A stretch of DNA of 64,000 nucleotides from Talaromyces rugulosus (Eukaryota; Ascomycota; Eurotiomycetes; Eurotiales; Trichocomaceae): contig NC_049566.1 of assembly GCF_013368755.1 (NCBI RefSeq), forward strand, positions 310,001-374,000, read 5' to 3'. The notes beneath the pieces are model-generated. The model was not told where the DNA came from, did no database searches, and saw only the letters and a list, made by a program, of their open reading frames with translations. Every line of letters begins with the position of its first letter. Position 1 is the stretch's first letter. Below, piece after piece: positions 1 through 11,139 of this stretch. The position numbers and the translations under genes were made by a program.

Positions 1-431
1 ATCGGTGTATCATGGAAGAAATTGGAATCAAGATGATAGCACAATTTCACTCTTTATGCGATAAGAACCAGCAGTTATTGTTATGTATGGAAACTAGGTC
101 TGAAATGGTATACAAATAGCTTGTTTAGTATGTAAAAGATGATCACACCTGACTATTAATAATGGATCTCATCTCAATTCAATGTCAGTGATTACCGTGA
201 GTTTATACAAGAAACCCCTATATCTGAACAGGCAATTAGTGGGTCTGAGATAAGGCCTGTCTCGTTTCCCCCGTCAAGCAAGATTCCTGGTTTGGCGTCT
301 ACTCTAGTTATTCTACACTACCCTGGGTTTCGTTTTAGGGAGACAACCCTCATGAATATGCCGTCGCTTCACGGATTAGGGTAATCTGCTGTGTTTGCTT
401 GATCAACCTTGACAAAGACTCGCCTTCCGAA
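1..431. promoter_or_regulatory. Upstream region of the DAL81-like regulator
   Basis: No ORF is seen here. Two HGATAR-type sites are visible, CGATAAG near 60 and AGATAAG near 248, which fits AreA-type nitrogen control of the downstream regulator. Function is inferred from motif matches only. Confidence 0.4.
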
Positions 432-2809
432 ATGGATCCCAATAGTGGTAGCACGCGTCCTTATCGATCAAAGTTACAAAGGCCGTGCGATAGATGTCGC
501 GCCAGGAAAATAGCATGTATTTTGCCTGACAGTGGTCCTTGCCAGACCTGCTGGAATGCTGGCAAAGCATGTGTGTTTGAAATGCCACCCACGGCACGCA
601 GCCGCTTCCCCGGTAGAAGCAGAAATATTGCGGGACGAGCATCTGTTGATCGTTCTCAGACGTCTCACATGAGTATGCAGATTAGCTATGAAAATGGTTT
701 GCATCGTACCGACTCAGAATACCCTGGGACTCCTGCAACAGAACCGACTTATCAATCGACTGAGCGCAGTAATTCTGAAAAGCAACCACAAGTTCAGCTT
801 GATCATCCCATGTCTACAAGTTTTGATGACCATCATACCCATGATGCAAGGATATTGTCACCATTTAACGGGGTTAAAGAGGCCGCAGTTGTGCAGCACG
901 TTAGATCGCTTGATCAATTGGCCTCTTCCACTGCTCAACTCTTTGGCACCTCGGCCGAGTCTGATCCGTGGCTGCTTCGTCATTGCAAGTATGACGAGAA
1001 TGGCATTCGCAGTTTCCATCGTATCGATTTTCGCAACGTGGGGGGAGTGCCAGTAGAAGGTCTAGTTCCAGTGCATTTTCTTCTAACTGAGGATTCCTTG
1101 TTGAAATCAGCGAAGGATGCCACTGCATCCTGCCCTGGAAAGGGCTCACAGGAAAAAAGACAGGAGCTAGATGCCTTAATTCCACCAGGGTATGGGTGGC
1201 GACTAATCCTCTTGTAAGTGCTGTATCCCGTTTATTTATGCATTGTACTTGGATCTAATCGGCAGCTGAAGGTTTATGCGGTTCGTTTTCCCATCCATGC
1301 CGGTAATCTCAAGGTCTCAGCTGTGCAGCATCTGGAATAAATCCTTGCAGAGTATTTCACCCCACTTCCTCGCGGCCGTGTATGCGTCCGCACTCCCATT
1401 CAAGGTTCATGATCCGGAATTGGTTGTTTTCGGGGCGTATGATGAGTCTTTGTGTGACCGACTTTGGCGAATGGTATATGAGCTCATTCTGGAGGAAATC
1501 CATACCCCTCACTTATCCGTCCTTCAAGCATGCTTATTATATCTGCAACAACTCCCGACAGGAAGTCAAAGTGCCTTGGCAGACAGCCCGTTTCACTGGT
1601 CATTTCTCGGGAGCACGGTGGCTTTGGCGGCCTCGCTCGGTCTTCATCTCGAGCCTCGCCCGTGGGGAATTCCAGATTGGGAGAAACGCCTTCGAAGACG
1701 ATTATGGTGGGCGGTTTATCTAGAGGACAAGTGGCGTAGTTTACTTGTTGGACGCCCGCCATTCATTCGTCGAGAAGAATGGGACGTGAAAGACTTGGAT
1801 GATATTGATTTTATCGTGGATCATCCAGAGAACATGGGAATTGAGCATCCTGAAGCCTGTTTTCAAAAAGACGCTGAAGATGGAGCAATTTTCAAATCCT
1901 TCGCGAAATTGGCGCAGGTAGTGGACAATATTCACAACACCTTTTAGTAAGTTGGACATTCACCGGAATCTATTTCCGTTATTCATGCTTCTGACAACCT
2001 CCTAGCACTCTTAGAGGGTCTCAAATAATGTCTGAAGACTTTTGGGCCTCCATCAATGCTGCACGACCCATTCGTGAAGAGCTTCAGACGTGGTACATGT
2101 CTCTACCAGAATCTCTGCGGATCAGGCCCCGAGAAGAAGCAACATACGGTGCAAGAGAGAGAGGAGCGATCGGCTCACTTCACTTTGCGTACTTGACACT
2201 TGAGTTATTTGTATATCGCGCGATTCTACGGCCCCTTGCCCGATCGCCTCCGCCACCCCCAATCATCGCCGACGACAATAGCTCACAGGACATAGTGTGG
2301 CTTCTTGAGGACCTGGGCTATGATGGCCATGGGCTTGACCAGCTCCCTGCCGTGGATGTTTCAAAGTTTGGCGACGCAGCTGAAGCGACGTTGAACGCGG
2401 CCGAGAAATGCGCAGGGATCATTGTCAACTTTGTAGGTGCACTAGCACCCAATGACTTTGATACGTTTTGGTATCCATGTGAGTGTTGTTTCCCAACTTC
2501 TTTGATAACAAAAGACTTGATATTTAACCGCTGATACCAGGGACCCGGATTTGCTTCTCGACCATATCTAATTTTATCTTTCTTCTCCTCGTTCAGGCCC
2601 CGACAGTGCAGCATGCCTCGCAGACGAAGCACCTACTCGATATATGGTCCCAGAATCTGTGTTTCCAGTATAGGAATCACGAATCTCTTTTGGCCTTTGG
2701 CCTGGTACGACTGCGTACATTGCTGAGTGGAGGATTGGGGCGTAACTTTGTGCTGTCTTCGCACGTTGCGGACATTTTAAGCATGAATATGGACAGGGAA
2801 GACCTATAA
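432..2809 (+). CDS. Zn(II)2Cys6 transcription factor, DAL81/TamA-like
   Basis: Four exons: 432-1213, 1272-1946, 2006-2478 and 2541-2809, giving 732 aa. All three introns (52-62 nt) begin GT and end AG and restore one frame. The ATG at 432 is the first in frame. Near residue 20 a complete binuclear zinc cluster is present (CDRC, six residues, C, then CQTC, six residues, C). The middle is the fungal-specific TF domain (LWWAVYLEDKW, GRPPFI). The C-terminus (FWYPW, SNFIFLLLVQAPT, RLRTLLSGGLG) resembles the end of the DAL81/TamA family, known positive regulators of nitrogen-compound catabolism. It is a nuclear DNA-binding protein. It lies convergent with the hydantoinase gene and is the obvious candidate regulator of this cluster. 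The zinc cluster is certain; the DAL81 assignment comes from motif memory. Confidence 0.88.
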
Positions 2810-2896
2810 GAAAGAAGCATATATACCATATTATTTACATATAATGGATTTCATGCGTATCATTATCTAATAGTTTATAATTGCACAAACTCCAGC

Positions 2897-4495
2897 TTAA
2901 AAGTTTTCCACTGACCATGGAACCGGATTGGGAGCGGTAAAACAGCTACGGTCTCTTTTGATAAATTGACCATAACCCTTTTGTCCCACAATACCGCCAT
3001 GATCTCGGTCCCATACAACTTGACCTCTAATTAATGTATACCGTGGCCATTGTGAGACCGTCTTGCCCTCGAACGGCGTGTAGTCGACGTTGTGGTGGAG
3101 GTTGGAATTGCTGATTGGAAACGGATCTATAGCAGTAGGTGGGTACCAAATGACCAAATCGGCATCGGAAATTCCTGGGATAAGGGCTCCCTTTTGTGGA
3201 TAAAGGCCGTAGAGCTTTGCTGGATTGGAGCTGGTGAGCTCAACGAACTTTTGAGGAGTTAGACGGTTGGCGCTCATGGTAAGCGCCAGCCGAGTCTCGA
3301 CACCAGGACAGCCATTGGGGATATATTTAAAGTGGCCATTGGGGTGTTCAGGTGTGATTGCGGCTTTCTTGCCCATCTCGGCATTGTCATAGATGAACGG
3401 GCAATGGTCAGAAGAAAGAATGGTAAAGGTGCCGTTTTGGAGGCCGGTCCAGATGCCTTCATGGTCAACGGAGCCCTCGCGCGGGGGAGGCGAGCATACA
3501 CATTTTGCTCCTTCAAACCCGGGCTTGTCGAGGTCTTCCCGGGTGAGGAATAGGTACTGGGGACATGTCTCGGCGTAGACCGGTAGACCCTTTGTTTGCG
3601 CTCGGCGGATGACCTCGGCTGCCGCTGGAGACGATACATGAACGATTAAGATAGGTGCATCGATTAGCTCGCCCAGCGCAATGGCTCGATTAGTTGCCTC
3701 GGACTCTAGGATCTGGGGCCTGGAAGTGGCGTGGTACTTGGGAGCCAGCAGGTGGCGATCCTCCAACTGCTTGGTCATCCAGTCCAGGACATCGCCGTTT
3801 TCTGCATGGATCATGGTGGTAATTCCTGTTGCGCGCGCTTTCAGAAGCACGTCTAGAATCTGATTGTCGCGGAGTTGGAGGGCCTCGTATGTCATGTAGA
3901 TCTTGACGGATGAAACGCCTCGCTCGCGGAGTAGAGTAAATTCATCCAGGGCCTGGGCTGTCGGGTTCGAAATGAGCAGGTGGAAGGAATAGTCGCAGTA
4001 GGCCTGGTCGGCTGCTTTGCCACTTGTTTCGTCCAGGGCATCAAGCAGAGAGGCTTGGGACTTGTCCTGCGGTGCGAAACTAACAATTGTTGTCGTTCCT
4101 CCTGCGACTGCAGACCTGGTCCCTGGGAGCAACAAGACGTCAGCTAAGCCCACTTCGACCTCGTTGAACTGGTCCTAACCTGTTGTGTAATCATCTGCAG
4201 TCCTCCCTTTGCCAAACAGCGGGGGCTCCGCAAGATGAACATGAGCGTCAATGCCTCCGGGCTGCTCGAGTCAGCCTGATGCGTGGAAGTGAATATTACA
4301 GCGACATACCATCACGTATGCACCCTCTGCATCAATCACGCGCGTTGCAGGCGTGTTTTCCAGATGGCCCTTTGGTGCGAGGAGCATTATTTTCCCATCT
4401 TTAATAGCCAGGTCGTAGCAGGCAATGTCTGCTGCCGTCACAACAGTGCCGTTCAGCACGATACAGTCGTAGTAGGGCTTTTCGTCGGCGGTCAT
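2897..4495 (-). CDS. Hydantoinase/dihydropyrimidinase-family cyclic amidohydrolase
   Basis: Exons on the minus strand: 4495-4310, 4261-4180 and 4122-2897, giving 497 aa, normal for the family. The introns are 48 and 57 nt with good donors (GTATGT, GTTAGG). Family metal-site motifs are visible: DAHVHL near residue 67, the carboxylated-lysine candidate K163 in VSSVKIY, H195 in MIHAEN, a His in IVHVSS, and Asp in SSDHCPF. The C-terminal DADLVIWYP segment is typical. Members hydrolyse cyclic ureides (hydantoins, dihydropyrimidines, allantoin) to N-carbamoyl amino acids, using a two-metal centre in the cytosol. The neighbours (racemase-like enzyme, NCS1 permease, DAL81-like regulator) support a ureide/hydantoin substrate. 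Allantoinase and dihydropyrimidinase cannot be separated by eye. No N-carbamoylase gene is present in the window. Confidence 0.9.
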
Positions 4496-4787
4496 CTTTG
4501 CGAATTTTCGGATTTGATCACAAAGGAAAATCAGAAGCAGGTGGAAAGACCTTTAATAACAAAAACATCATCCCCCATGTTAATCCGGTCTAACTGCATC
4601 GTACTAGCCTTTTTTTTTTGGTCTTATTGCAGGCTTTTTCCCCGCGCGGCGAACCGCTTTACAGGCAGGGGCTGATAAGGCGCGGGCGACTTGGCCGGCG
4701 GACGGCGGCCAACTCTGATAAGTGATAAGAGATACGTTTGGAATTAAAAAGTAACAATAGTAATAATAATCAGATGTATGCTGGCAA
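4496..4787. promoter_or_regulatory. GATA-rich upstream region of the hydantoinase gene
   Basis: Three TGATAAG sites lie at 4673-4679, 4716-4722 and 4723-4729, the last two immediately adjacent. At 4691-4712 is a CGG-rich inverted repeat (TTGGCCG ... CGGCCAA) of the sort bound by Zn2Cys6 dimers. This looks like a nitrogen-metabolite-repression promoter with a pathway-specific operator. The sequences are seen; binding is inferred. Confidence 0.6.
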
Positions 4788-5522
4788 TTAAGCACTTGAT
4801 GCGGAAGACAATAGACGGCCCCAGCCCTTGATCGTGGTGCTGTCAACGCCGCAATGGCGCAGCATGTCCCAGATCACCGTGACCACGGTGTCCAGCACCA
4901 CGATGTCGTACTTGTCCTCCCAGTAGGATGCCCGCTGCGCCGCATACAAGTTGGTGCAGAACGTCGAGATTGCCTTGACATCCCTAGCGGCTACGCTGGC
5001 CACCATCTCGTCCAGCAGCGACTCGGTGACTTCGGCGAAAGCCGAGTTTTTGGACAGCCCTAGATGTTTCTCCTTGCTGCAGTCAACGCCAATGGCCGCG
5101 TACGTCTTGATGATCGCGCTCTGCACATCGTCTGTGTACGGTGTCACCAACCCGAGCTCCTTGATGCCGAGACCGCGGGCTGCGCGGTTCAAGGCCAGCA
5201 CTGAGGTGGTCGCTGGAATGCCTGTGGCCGCCGTGATGGCTTCACACAGCATTTCGTCTGCCTGGAAGCCTAGCCAGCCGGACGAGGTCCCGCTCCATCC
5301 GATCATGTTGACGTTGGCATCAGCCAGGAGCGTCGCCGCCTCGACGATTTTCTCGGTCTGAAACTGGCCCAGTCCATCGTCGTCTAGGCTGATCTTGACT
5401 ACCGTAAAGCGCGAGAAGTGGACGGACACGTTGGGCAATTGCGAAATGATTGCTTGTGTCAGCGGCTCCAAGCTGGTGTTGGACGACGGCGTGAGGATTC
5501 CGAGGCGAATTCGTTCGGCCAT
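4788..5522 (-). CDS. Asp/Glu racemase-superfamily enzyme, arylmalonate-decarboxylase-like
   Basis: Single exon, 244 aa, starting at the ATG at 5522; a longer frame would need GTG. The superfamily pattern is clear: LGILTPSSNT at the N-terminus, a first active-site loop GTSS near residue 78, PATTS, LGLVTPYTDDV, a second loop with Cys near residue 188 (STFCTN), and GWGRLL at the C-terminus. Racemases and maleate isomerases carry a Cys in both loops. Here the first is Gly, as in bacterial arylmalonate decarboxylase (Gly74/Cys188). A cofactor-free decarboxylase or isomerase is therefore more likely than a classic two-base hydantoin racemase. It sits between the hydantoinase, in the same orientation, and the divergent permease. 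Confidence 0.82.
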   Translation of the reverse strand: MAERIRLGILTPSSNTSLEPLTQAIISQLPNVSVHFSRFTVVKISLDDDGLGQFQTEKIVEAATLLADANVNMIGWSGTSSGWLGFQADEMLCEAITAATGIPATTSVLALNRAARGLGIKELGLVTPYTDDVQSAIIKTYAAIGVDCSKEKHLGLSKNSAFAEVTESLLDEMVASVAARDVKAISTFCTNLYAAQRASYWEDKYDIVVLDTVVTVIWDMLRHCGVDSTTIKGWGRLLSSASSA

Positions 5523-6003
5523 TTCGAAGGGGCTACTTCTGCTTGGCACTCAAATGGATTCGGAACAAAGGTCACAGCAAAGAAGAAGAAGAATGGTTGG
5601 GAAAAGAGTCCTTTAAAAGCACTGGCGTCCGATGACGGAGAGGCTTCAATCTACCTGGACAAAATGCCGGGCGCATTTTCATTATAGCAGAAAATGCATA
5701 ATAGTAAATTTGCCAGCCACAGTATGCCACAGCTTGTTGGCATTGATTGACCCATGAAAGTAAATGGATGGAAATGAAATAAAACGCTTATCGGCCTACA
5801 GCGTTTTATCGCCCGTCGATAGAGTTGGCCGTTATCTTGACCCGCACAACGCCGGCTCTTAGGGCTAGCAATCACCCAGGATCGTAGAGGAGGCAAACAC
5901 CATATCAGTCTCGACTTGATAAGCATCATGTATAAACGGGTGCTGTGCGACCTGTGGCCTCTGCCACTTGGGTGAGCCGCCAGCCATAATAAGAATAACA
6001 ATA
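5523..6003. promoter_or_regulatory. Divergent GATA-rich promoter of racemase-like gene and permease
   Basis: Within about 140 bp there are several HGATAR-type sites: CGATAAG (reverse) at 5787-5793, CGATAAA (reverse) at 5805-5811, AGATAAC (reverse) at 5831-5837 and TGATAAG at 5917-5923. Shared AreA-type control of both divergent genes is inferred. No other gene is seen in this stretch. Confidence 0.6.
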
Positions 6004-8284
6004 ATGAAGCTACCAAGGTCAACTGGGCTCCTGCGCCAGAAACAACGCCTCCTCGACTCCCTCAAAGTTCGAAACGACCCTGGCAATGGCCAGTACGAGT
6101 CGGGGCAGTTTGGGCGATGGTCCAACAAGGATCTAGATCCCTCACCACCGCAGCAGAGAACGTGGTCGGCGTGGTCATTCTTCGCCTTTCAGTTCAGCAT
6201 CGCGTTTTCGCCCACGACTTACAATGCCGGTGCGAGTCTGTATGCAATCGGCTTGAACTGGTGGATCATTTTTATAGCGTCAAGTAATATCATATTTCTT
6301 GTGCTGCTAGATGCCTAGTTTGCTAAATATGACGCAGTTGTTGTGTCAATCCTGATAGCCATTCTATTATTTTTGAATGCACGAGGCCCGGCACGGTATG
6401 AATTGGCACAGGAATCGGAGAATGCTGTTTCTGATGATTGCTTTACAGGTACCACGTTGGATATCCGACTTTTGTTCGTCTATGCGCCGGCATGTATGGA
6501 TCGCTTTTGTTTATTTTTATCCGCGGTGTAAGTTACATGTATCACCGTGACATCTCCAGTTTCCTGAAGTATGCAAAGTGAAGCCACGATCCTAATAGTC
6601 ATTGCATCAATAGGTCGTCGCTATATTATACATGGCAATCCAAACATATTACGCTAGTCAATTTGTGGCTGTCATGCTGCGTTGTGTGTTTGGACACCAA
6701 TGGACAGATATACCTAATCGTATGTCTGAATTCTGTTTGTCCTGACTATAAACTATACTCATGCCATGCCTTTACAGATCTTCCAAAGAGCGCTGCCATT
6801 ACATCATCAAATCTGTTGGCATTTGGAATATTGTGGATCATCCAGTTTCCTTTTGCCTTTGTACACCCCAGCAAAATGGCTGTCGTTTTTCAAATCAAGT
6901 CCGTGATTGCTCCTATCGGACTGATCGCTACTATGATCTGGGCTCTTGTGAGATATAGCTCGAAATTTATATTGAAACTGGCATGTTGTTCTTACTTTTT
7001 CTATAGGTGTCAAGTCACGGTGCAGACTTTGAAGGCCTAAGCTCACAAACAGTGTCCGGTGCAGCTCTGGGCTGGTCATTTATGCACGCTATAAACGCAA
7101 TCGTCTCAAACGTGATTCCTCCGCTAGTCAACATTTCCGACTTGGCGCGTTATGTCAAACGTCCTAGAGATACTCTTCCTATGCCCATTGGATTGGTCGT
7201 TAGCAAGCCGCTGGTTGTGTTTCTTGGTATGGTTATCACCGCTGCAGGGTACAAGCAGTTTGGTCAAGTATGCGTCTTTTCCTCTTAATATTCTTTGCTC
7301 CGTTGCTAAATCTTGACTAGGCGTATTGGAATCTCTGGGATTTTTATTCGAGTGTTCTTGATGATTATTGGAGTCCCGGGGCGCGAACACTTGTCTTTCT
7401 CGCTGCCGGAATACAAGTAAACACCCTATTATCATTGCATTATATGGGCTCGTCTAACTCTGTAAAACTAGGCATTTGCCACATTCGTCACGAACTTCAC
7501 CAGTAATTCGATCCCCGTCGGCTGCGACCTCACTGGCCTGTTCCCCCAATACTTCACCATCGTCCGAGGCCAGGTTCTGTGCTTCATTCTTGCTTGGGTG
7601 TGTGGTAAGTTTGCATCTCTCACCGACAAGAATTGAATGGTATTGCATCTCTGACAGCCAGCTAGTCCCATGGAAGCTCACCTACTCGGCGTCTTCGTTC
7701 CTTACTTTTCTCGGGTCCTATCTCTGCTTTATCTGTCCGATTGTTGCGTGTATGATGTGAGTGGTTTTCAAATAGCAAACGCCTTTCCAGAAGCCAACTA
7801 ACGATTCCATTACAGAGTCGACTACTGGGTTATTCGAAAAGGCAATGTTCACGTACCGTCTTTATACAAAACACAGCCAGGGTCCATATACTACTACACT
7901 GCAGGCTTTAATATTCGCGCCTTTGTCGCCTGGGTTGTTGCAATTGCCCTTGTCATTCCCGGTGTTTCGGGTAGTTTACACCCGGGGTCCATCGGCACGG
8001 CCGCTGTGAGGATGTATAACATGGGTTTCCTGCTTTCGACGGTCGTCGCAGGCTTGGTCTATTATCTCGGCTGTCGCATCTGGCCTGTGCCAATTTATCC
8101 GAGCAACGTACAGCCAAAGGACGAGTCTTGGGAGGCGATGCGCTATACGGAGGGCTTCTTTGCCGAAGATGAAGTCATACCAGAATATTTGCGTGACAAA
8201 GTGCTTGATGGGCAGTTGATCCATGTTCATGCAGACAAGGAAGAGGTTCTGTCGGCCCCTGGGGATGGGAAGTTGAGCATATAA
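6004..8284 (+). CDS. NCS1 nucleobase/allantoin/hydantoin-type permease
   Basis: Ten exons: 6004-6283, 6338-6395, 6449-6527, 6614-6719, 6778-6947, 7007-7267, 7321-7416, 7472-7604, 7666-7756 and 7816-8284, giving 580 aa, the usual NCS1 length. Every junction is GT-AG and keeps the frame. Family signatures are NKDLDP followed by RTW near residue 45, ARYHVGYP, FGHQW, SNLLAFG, PLVNISDLARY and VDYWVIRKG. It is a multi-pass plasma-membrane symporter of the fungal Fur (uracil/allantoin/uric acid) branch of the purine-related transporter family. Head-to-head placement with the racemase-like gene across a GATA-rich promoter suggests it imports the cluster substrate. The precise substrate cannot be read from the sequence. 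Confidence 0.92.
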
Positions 8285-10386
8285 AGGGCCTAGTTCAATG
8301 TTGGTTGTTTACGGCGATTACAAAGACTGCAAGACGTGTAGACTTGTGGACATTGCTTGTTGAACAATGTCAACCAGTTTATTTAGTAAGTTGGTTGAAA
8401 ACTTCAATGTAGAATCCACGTTTTGAGAAACAATAGCCTTTGTAGAAAAAATGTAGGCGAATATTTTTGTTCCATTGAATTTATCAATAAGTTGGTGTTA
8501 ATCCAGTGACCAGAAAGTTTTTATTTCATTCTAACGATAGTTTGGGTGACAACCCCCCCGTTTCTCGTATAGATAGACTCCAACTAAACATTCCAACATG
8601 CCTTAGCTACATTAGCTACATTAGTGGGTGCGATGGAGGGGCATTTGTTCCATAAAAAGAGTGTCCGTACCCCGTACAGAATATAGATGAATATGGGCCT
8701 TGCATAAAATAATTCATATCACGTACTCAACACCGCTCTTGTATTCTCGGATAGATTTCAAGTCTTATCAATTAGTAAAGTTTGTGAAGACCCACCATGT
8801 CAACCATGAATTCGTTTATTATTTATAGGATCTTCAGGAGGGAAGGATCGAGATGTCGCACTAAGCACTGTCTACCAGATGCGAGGCCACTAACAATTTA
8901 TGAAAGCAGTTGACAGCTGGTTTGTTCCACAAATCTAAGCCTAGCTCGTAAGACTTCAACGACAACGTCATGACCTTGTTGAACCAATCACCGTTGCTAC
9001 CTAAGTTTAGAAGCGAAAATTCGGAAATACGAATCAGCGGTTTATTAAATTTTGTCAGCGCTACAGCCATGGTAGCTTCGACAAAAAAGGCTTGTAGGGT
9101 TAAAATGTCCGGAATACTAACTAGATCAATTCAACCTAGAGTCGATCGAATCCTCCGGCGTCGGAAAACGGAAGCGAAGTAGGAACCGAGCAGTCAGCAA
9201 CGGTTATTTCAACCAATTTGCTCGTTCCAGCGAGGTTGCGCTATGATTGCAGATCCGGCCGCTCAGTAATCCACCTGATGTAAGGCTGGCTGTAAGCATT
9301 CCAACGGTCTTCTCTGCTACCCGGCGAACTCGGCACGAAATGAAATATTGCTTGCTTAGGACTAGTGTACGAAAAGCCCCAACCAGTAGGCTGCTTTGAA
9401 GGAGATATTCTTAGAAGCATGGCCTGGGTAGATACTTGGACTCGATCTCGCTAGTGTTTGTGATCCACTCAGTCCCGTTTTGACCTAGAGTACGAGGGCC
9501 AAAAGTCTCTCACCAGAGTCACGAACAACCAGTTGCACTCACGGCCGTTTCTCTTTATTAATGTAATCAGTCTACAAGGCCCCGGGAGGTCTCGAATCTT
9601 TGTACCCAGTATGGAAGATTACAGTAATATATCTTTTGTCTGCCATCACTAGCTTATTCTCCTTCGGACTTGGCGGAATCTAACTTTCTCCAGTGTCCAC
9701 CTCCGGCAGGTGAAGAACGAAGCTGAGCCGCGCATTCACAGTTCGGTTTTGGTTGTTGGATCCAGTTGCTTCGTATAAAGCCCTCCCAAGGAGAATGTAC
9801 ACGTAGTGCTTTTACCCTAGCTAGTTCGCCCTTTTCTCTCGTACTCCGTAGAAGGGTTGGCTTAAAGGGACCAGCAAGTCTTTTTTAAGCGACGAAATAG
9901 GGCTCGGAACAACAACCGAGACGTCTTCGTACTCAATAGGGTAATCCGTGCCCATCACAGCACTGGCGCAATCAGTGATTAGTGGTCCCAGGTGGAGCAG
10001 CACCCAGCAGCGCGCATCAAGATATTTCCCTTTCAGGCAGTAGCCTCGAGCTAGGTTTATTATTGATGCCTGTCGCGTTTATTTCCCGCTGCAGGATGGC
10101 GCATCAGTGCTGTAGCACGGCAGATCAGGCCAAAGCTCTCGTATATGTCTCTCTGACTCGTACTAGGGTCAAAGAGTTTTCGATTGTTCATACTTGCCCG
10201 GGTTAATGCTCTTTATTCCAGAATCTAGCTTGACTTTATTTGTATCTGCGGGGTGCCATCACGTATAAAGAGGCCCCATCGCTCCTGCGCTTTTTCGGGA
10301 GTTATTATCGTTTAAACAGCGTCCACTCCCTACTTTTACATGGTTTTTTTCCCTTTCGTTAATTAAGCTACTATTTACCCCTTAAC
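8285..10386. other. 2.1 kb intergenic stretch, no gene recognised
   Basis: Only short non-coding frames are present. A small duplication TAGCTACAT-TAGCTACAT lies near 8604-8624, and one TACTCCGTA motif is at 9842-9850. A TATA-like box (CGTATAAA) near 10262 probably belongs to the BAH-like gene downstream. I saw no transposon ends or tRNA. Confidence 0.5.
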
Positions 10387-11139
10387 ATGCTTCAGTCCCA
10401 CGATTCACCCGATCTTGGTTTGAGTCGATCGCCGAAAGAAGAACACTCGACACGAAATAAAGACCACAAGCCAAATCCAAAAGCCATTGTCATGCGACGA
10501 ACCGCGCCCATAAGACTGCGCAATGCAAGTTCTATATCCTCAACATTCCCCTACAGACCCTCTGGCGCCTCAACTAGCAAGAGGAAGCGCGCTCGAACCG
10601 CTGCTAGTACAACCCTATCCAAAAGAAAATCAGACACCGCTGCTCCTCCGAATGCCCAGTGCGGCGTGAGAATAGGGGACATCGTTGGCCTAGCGCAACC
10701 TGATGGCATCACGCAGCAATTCGCCAAGGTCTCAGAACTATGTCCTTTTCACAACGAGCAATTTGCTGTTGTCTGCGTCTGGCTCTATACACGAGACGAG
10801 ATCGCCCAAGATTTGATTCGACATGACCATAGCCTCACCTCCACCTCCAGTAATGAAACATCCTGGCAACACCTGAACGAGCGGTGGTCATTGAAACAGG
10901 AGCGGTACGATGGAGACGAATACATGCTGAGTACAAAGCGGACAATTGCGCTATGGGACGCCACCACAATTAAGCGTGCACCCGACGCCGTGGCCACGAA
11001 TATATGCCAGAATTTAATATATAATATCGATCCCTCCGGGCGGAAGATTTGTGACGTAAATGATCCCGTGTGGCGATGGATGAAGAAAATACTTACGTTG
11101 AGGCCGGCGGGGCATACAATGTCGGTCCTGCGTTCATGA
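10387..11139 (+). CDS. BAH-domain-like hypothetical protein
   Basis: Intronless 250 aa frame with a TATA-like element about 125 bp upstream. Residues 1-90 are basic and disordered with nuclear-localisation-like runs (KRKRAR, SKRKSD). Residues about 95-215 read like a bromo-adjacent-homology fold: RIGDIVGLAQPDG, FAKVSELCP, VCVWLYTRDEI, then YMLSTKRTIALWDATTI near the end. BAH domains mediate chromatin protein contacts, so a nuclear role is possible. No second domain is present. The BAH call rests on pattern only; the gene itself is well supported by its length in a stop-rich region. Confidence 0.62.
   Translation: MLQSHDSPDLGLSRSPKEEHSTRNKDHKPNPKAIVMRRTAPIRLRNASSISSTFPYRPSGASTSKRKRARTAASTTLSKRKSDTAAPPNAQCGVRIGDIVGLAQPDGITQQFAKVSELCPFHNEQFAVVCVWLYTRDEIAQDLIRHDHSLTSTSSNETSWQHLNERWSLKQERYDGDEYMLSTKRTIALWDATTIKRAPDAVATNICQNLIYNIDPSGRKICDVNDPVWRWMKKILTLRPAGHTMSVLRS

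Noticed and set aside
8285..10386. Possible degenerate transposon
   Set aside because: Looked for terminal repeats, reverse transcriptase or transposase fragments and found none that could be supported.
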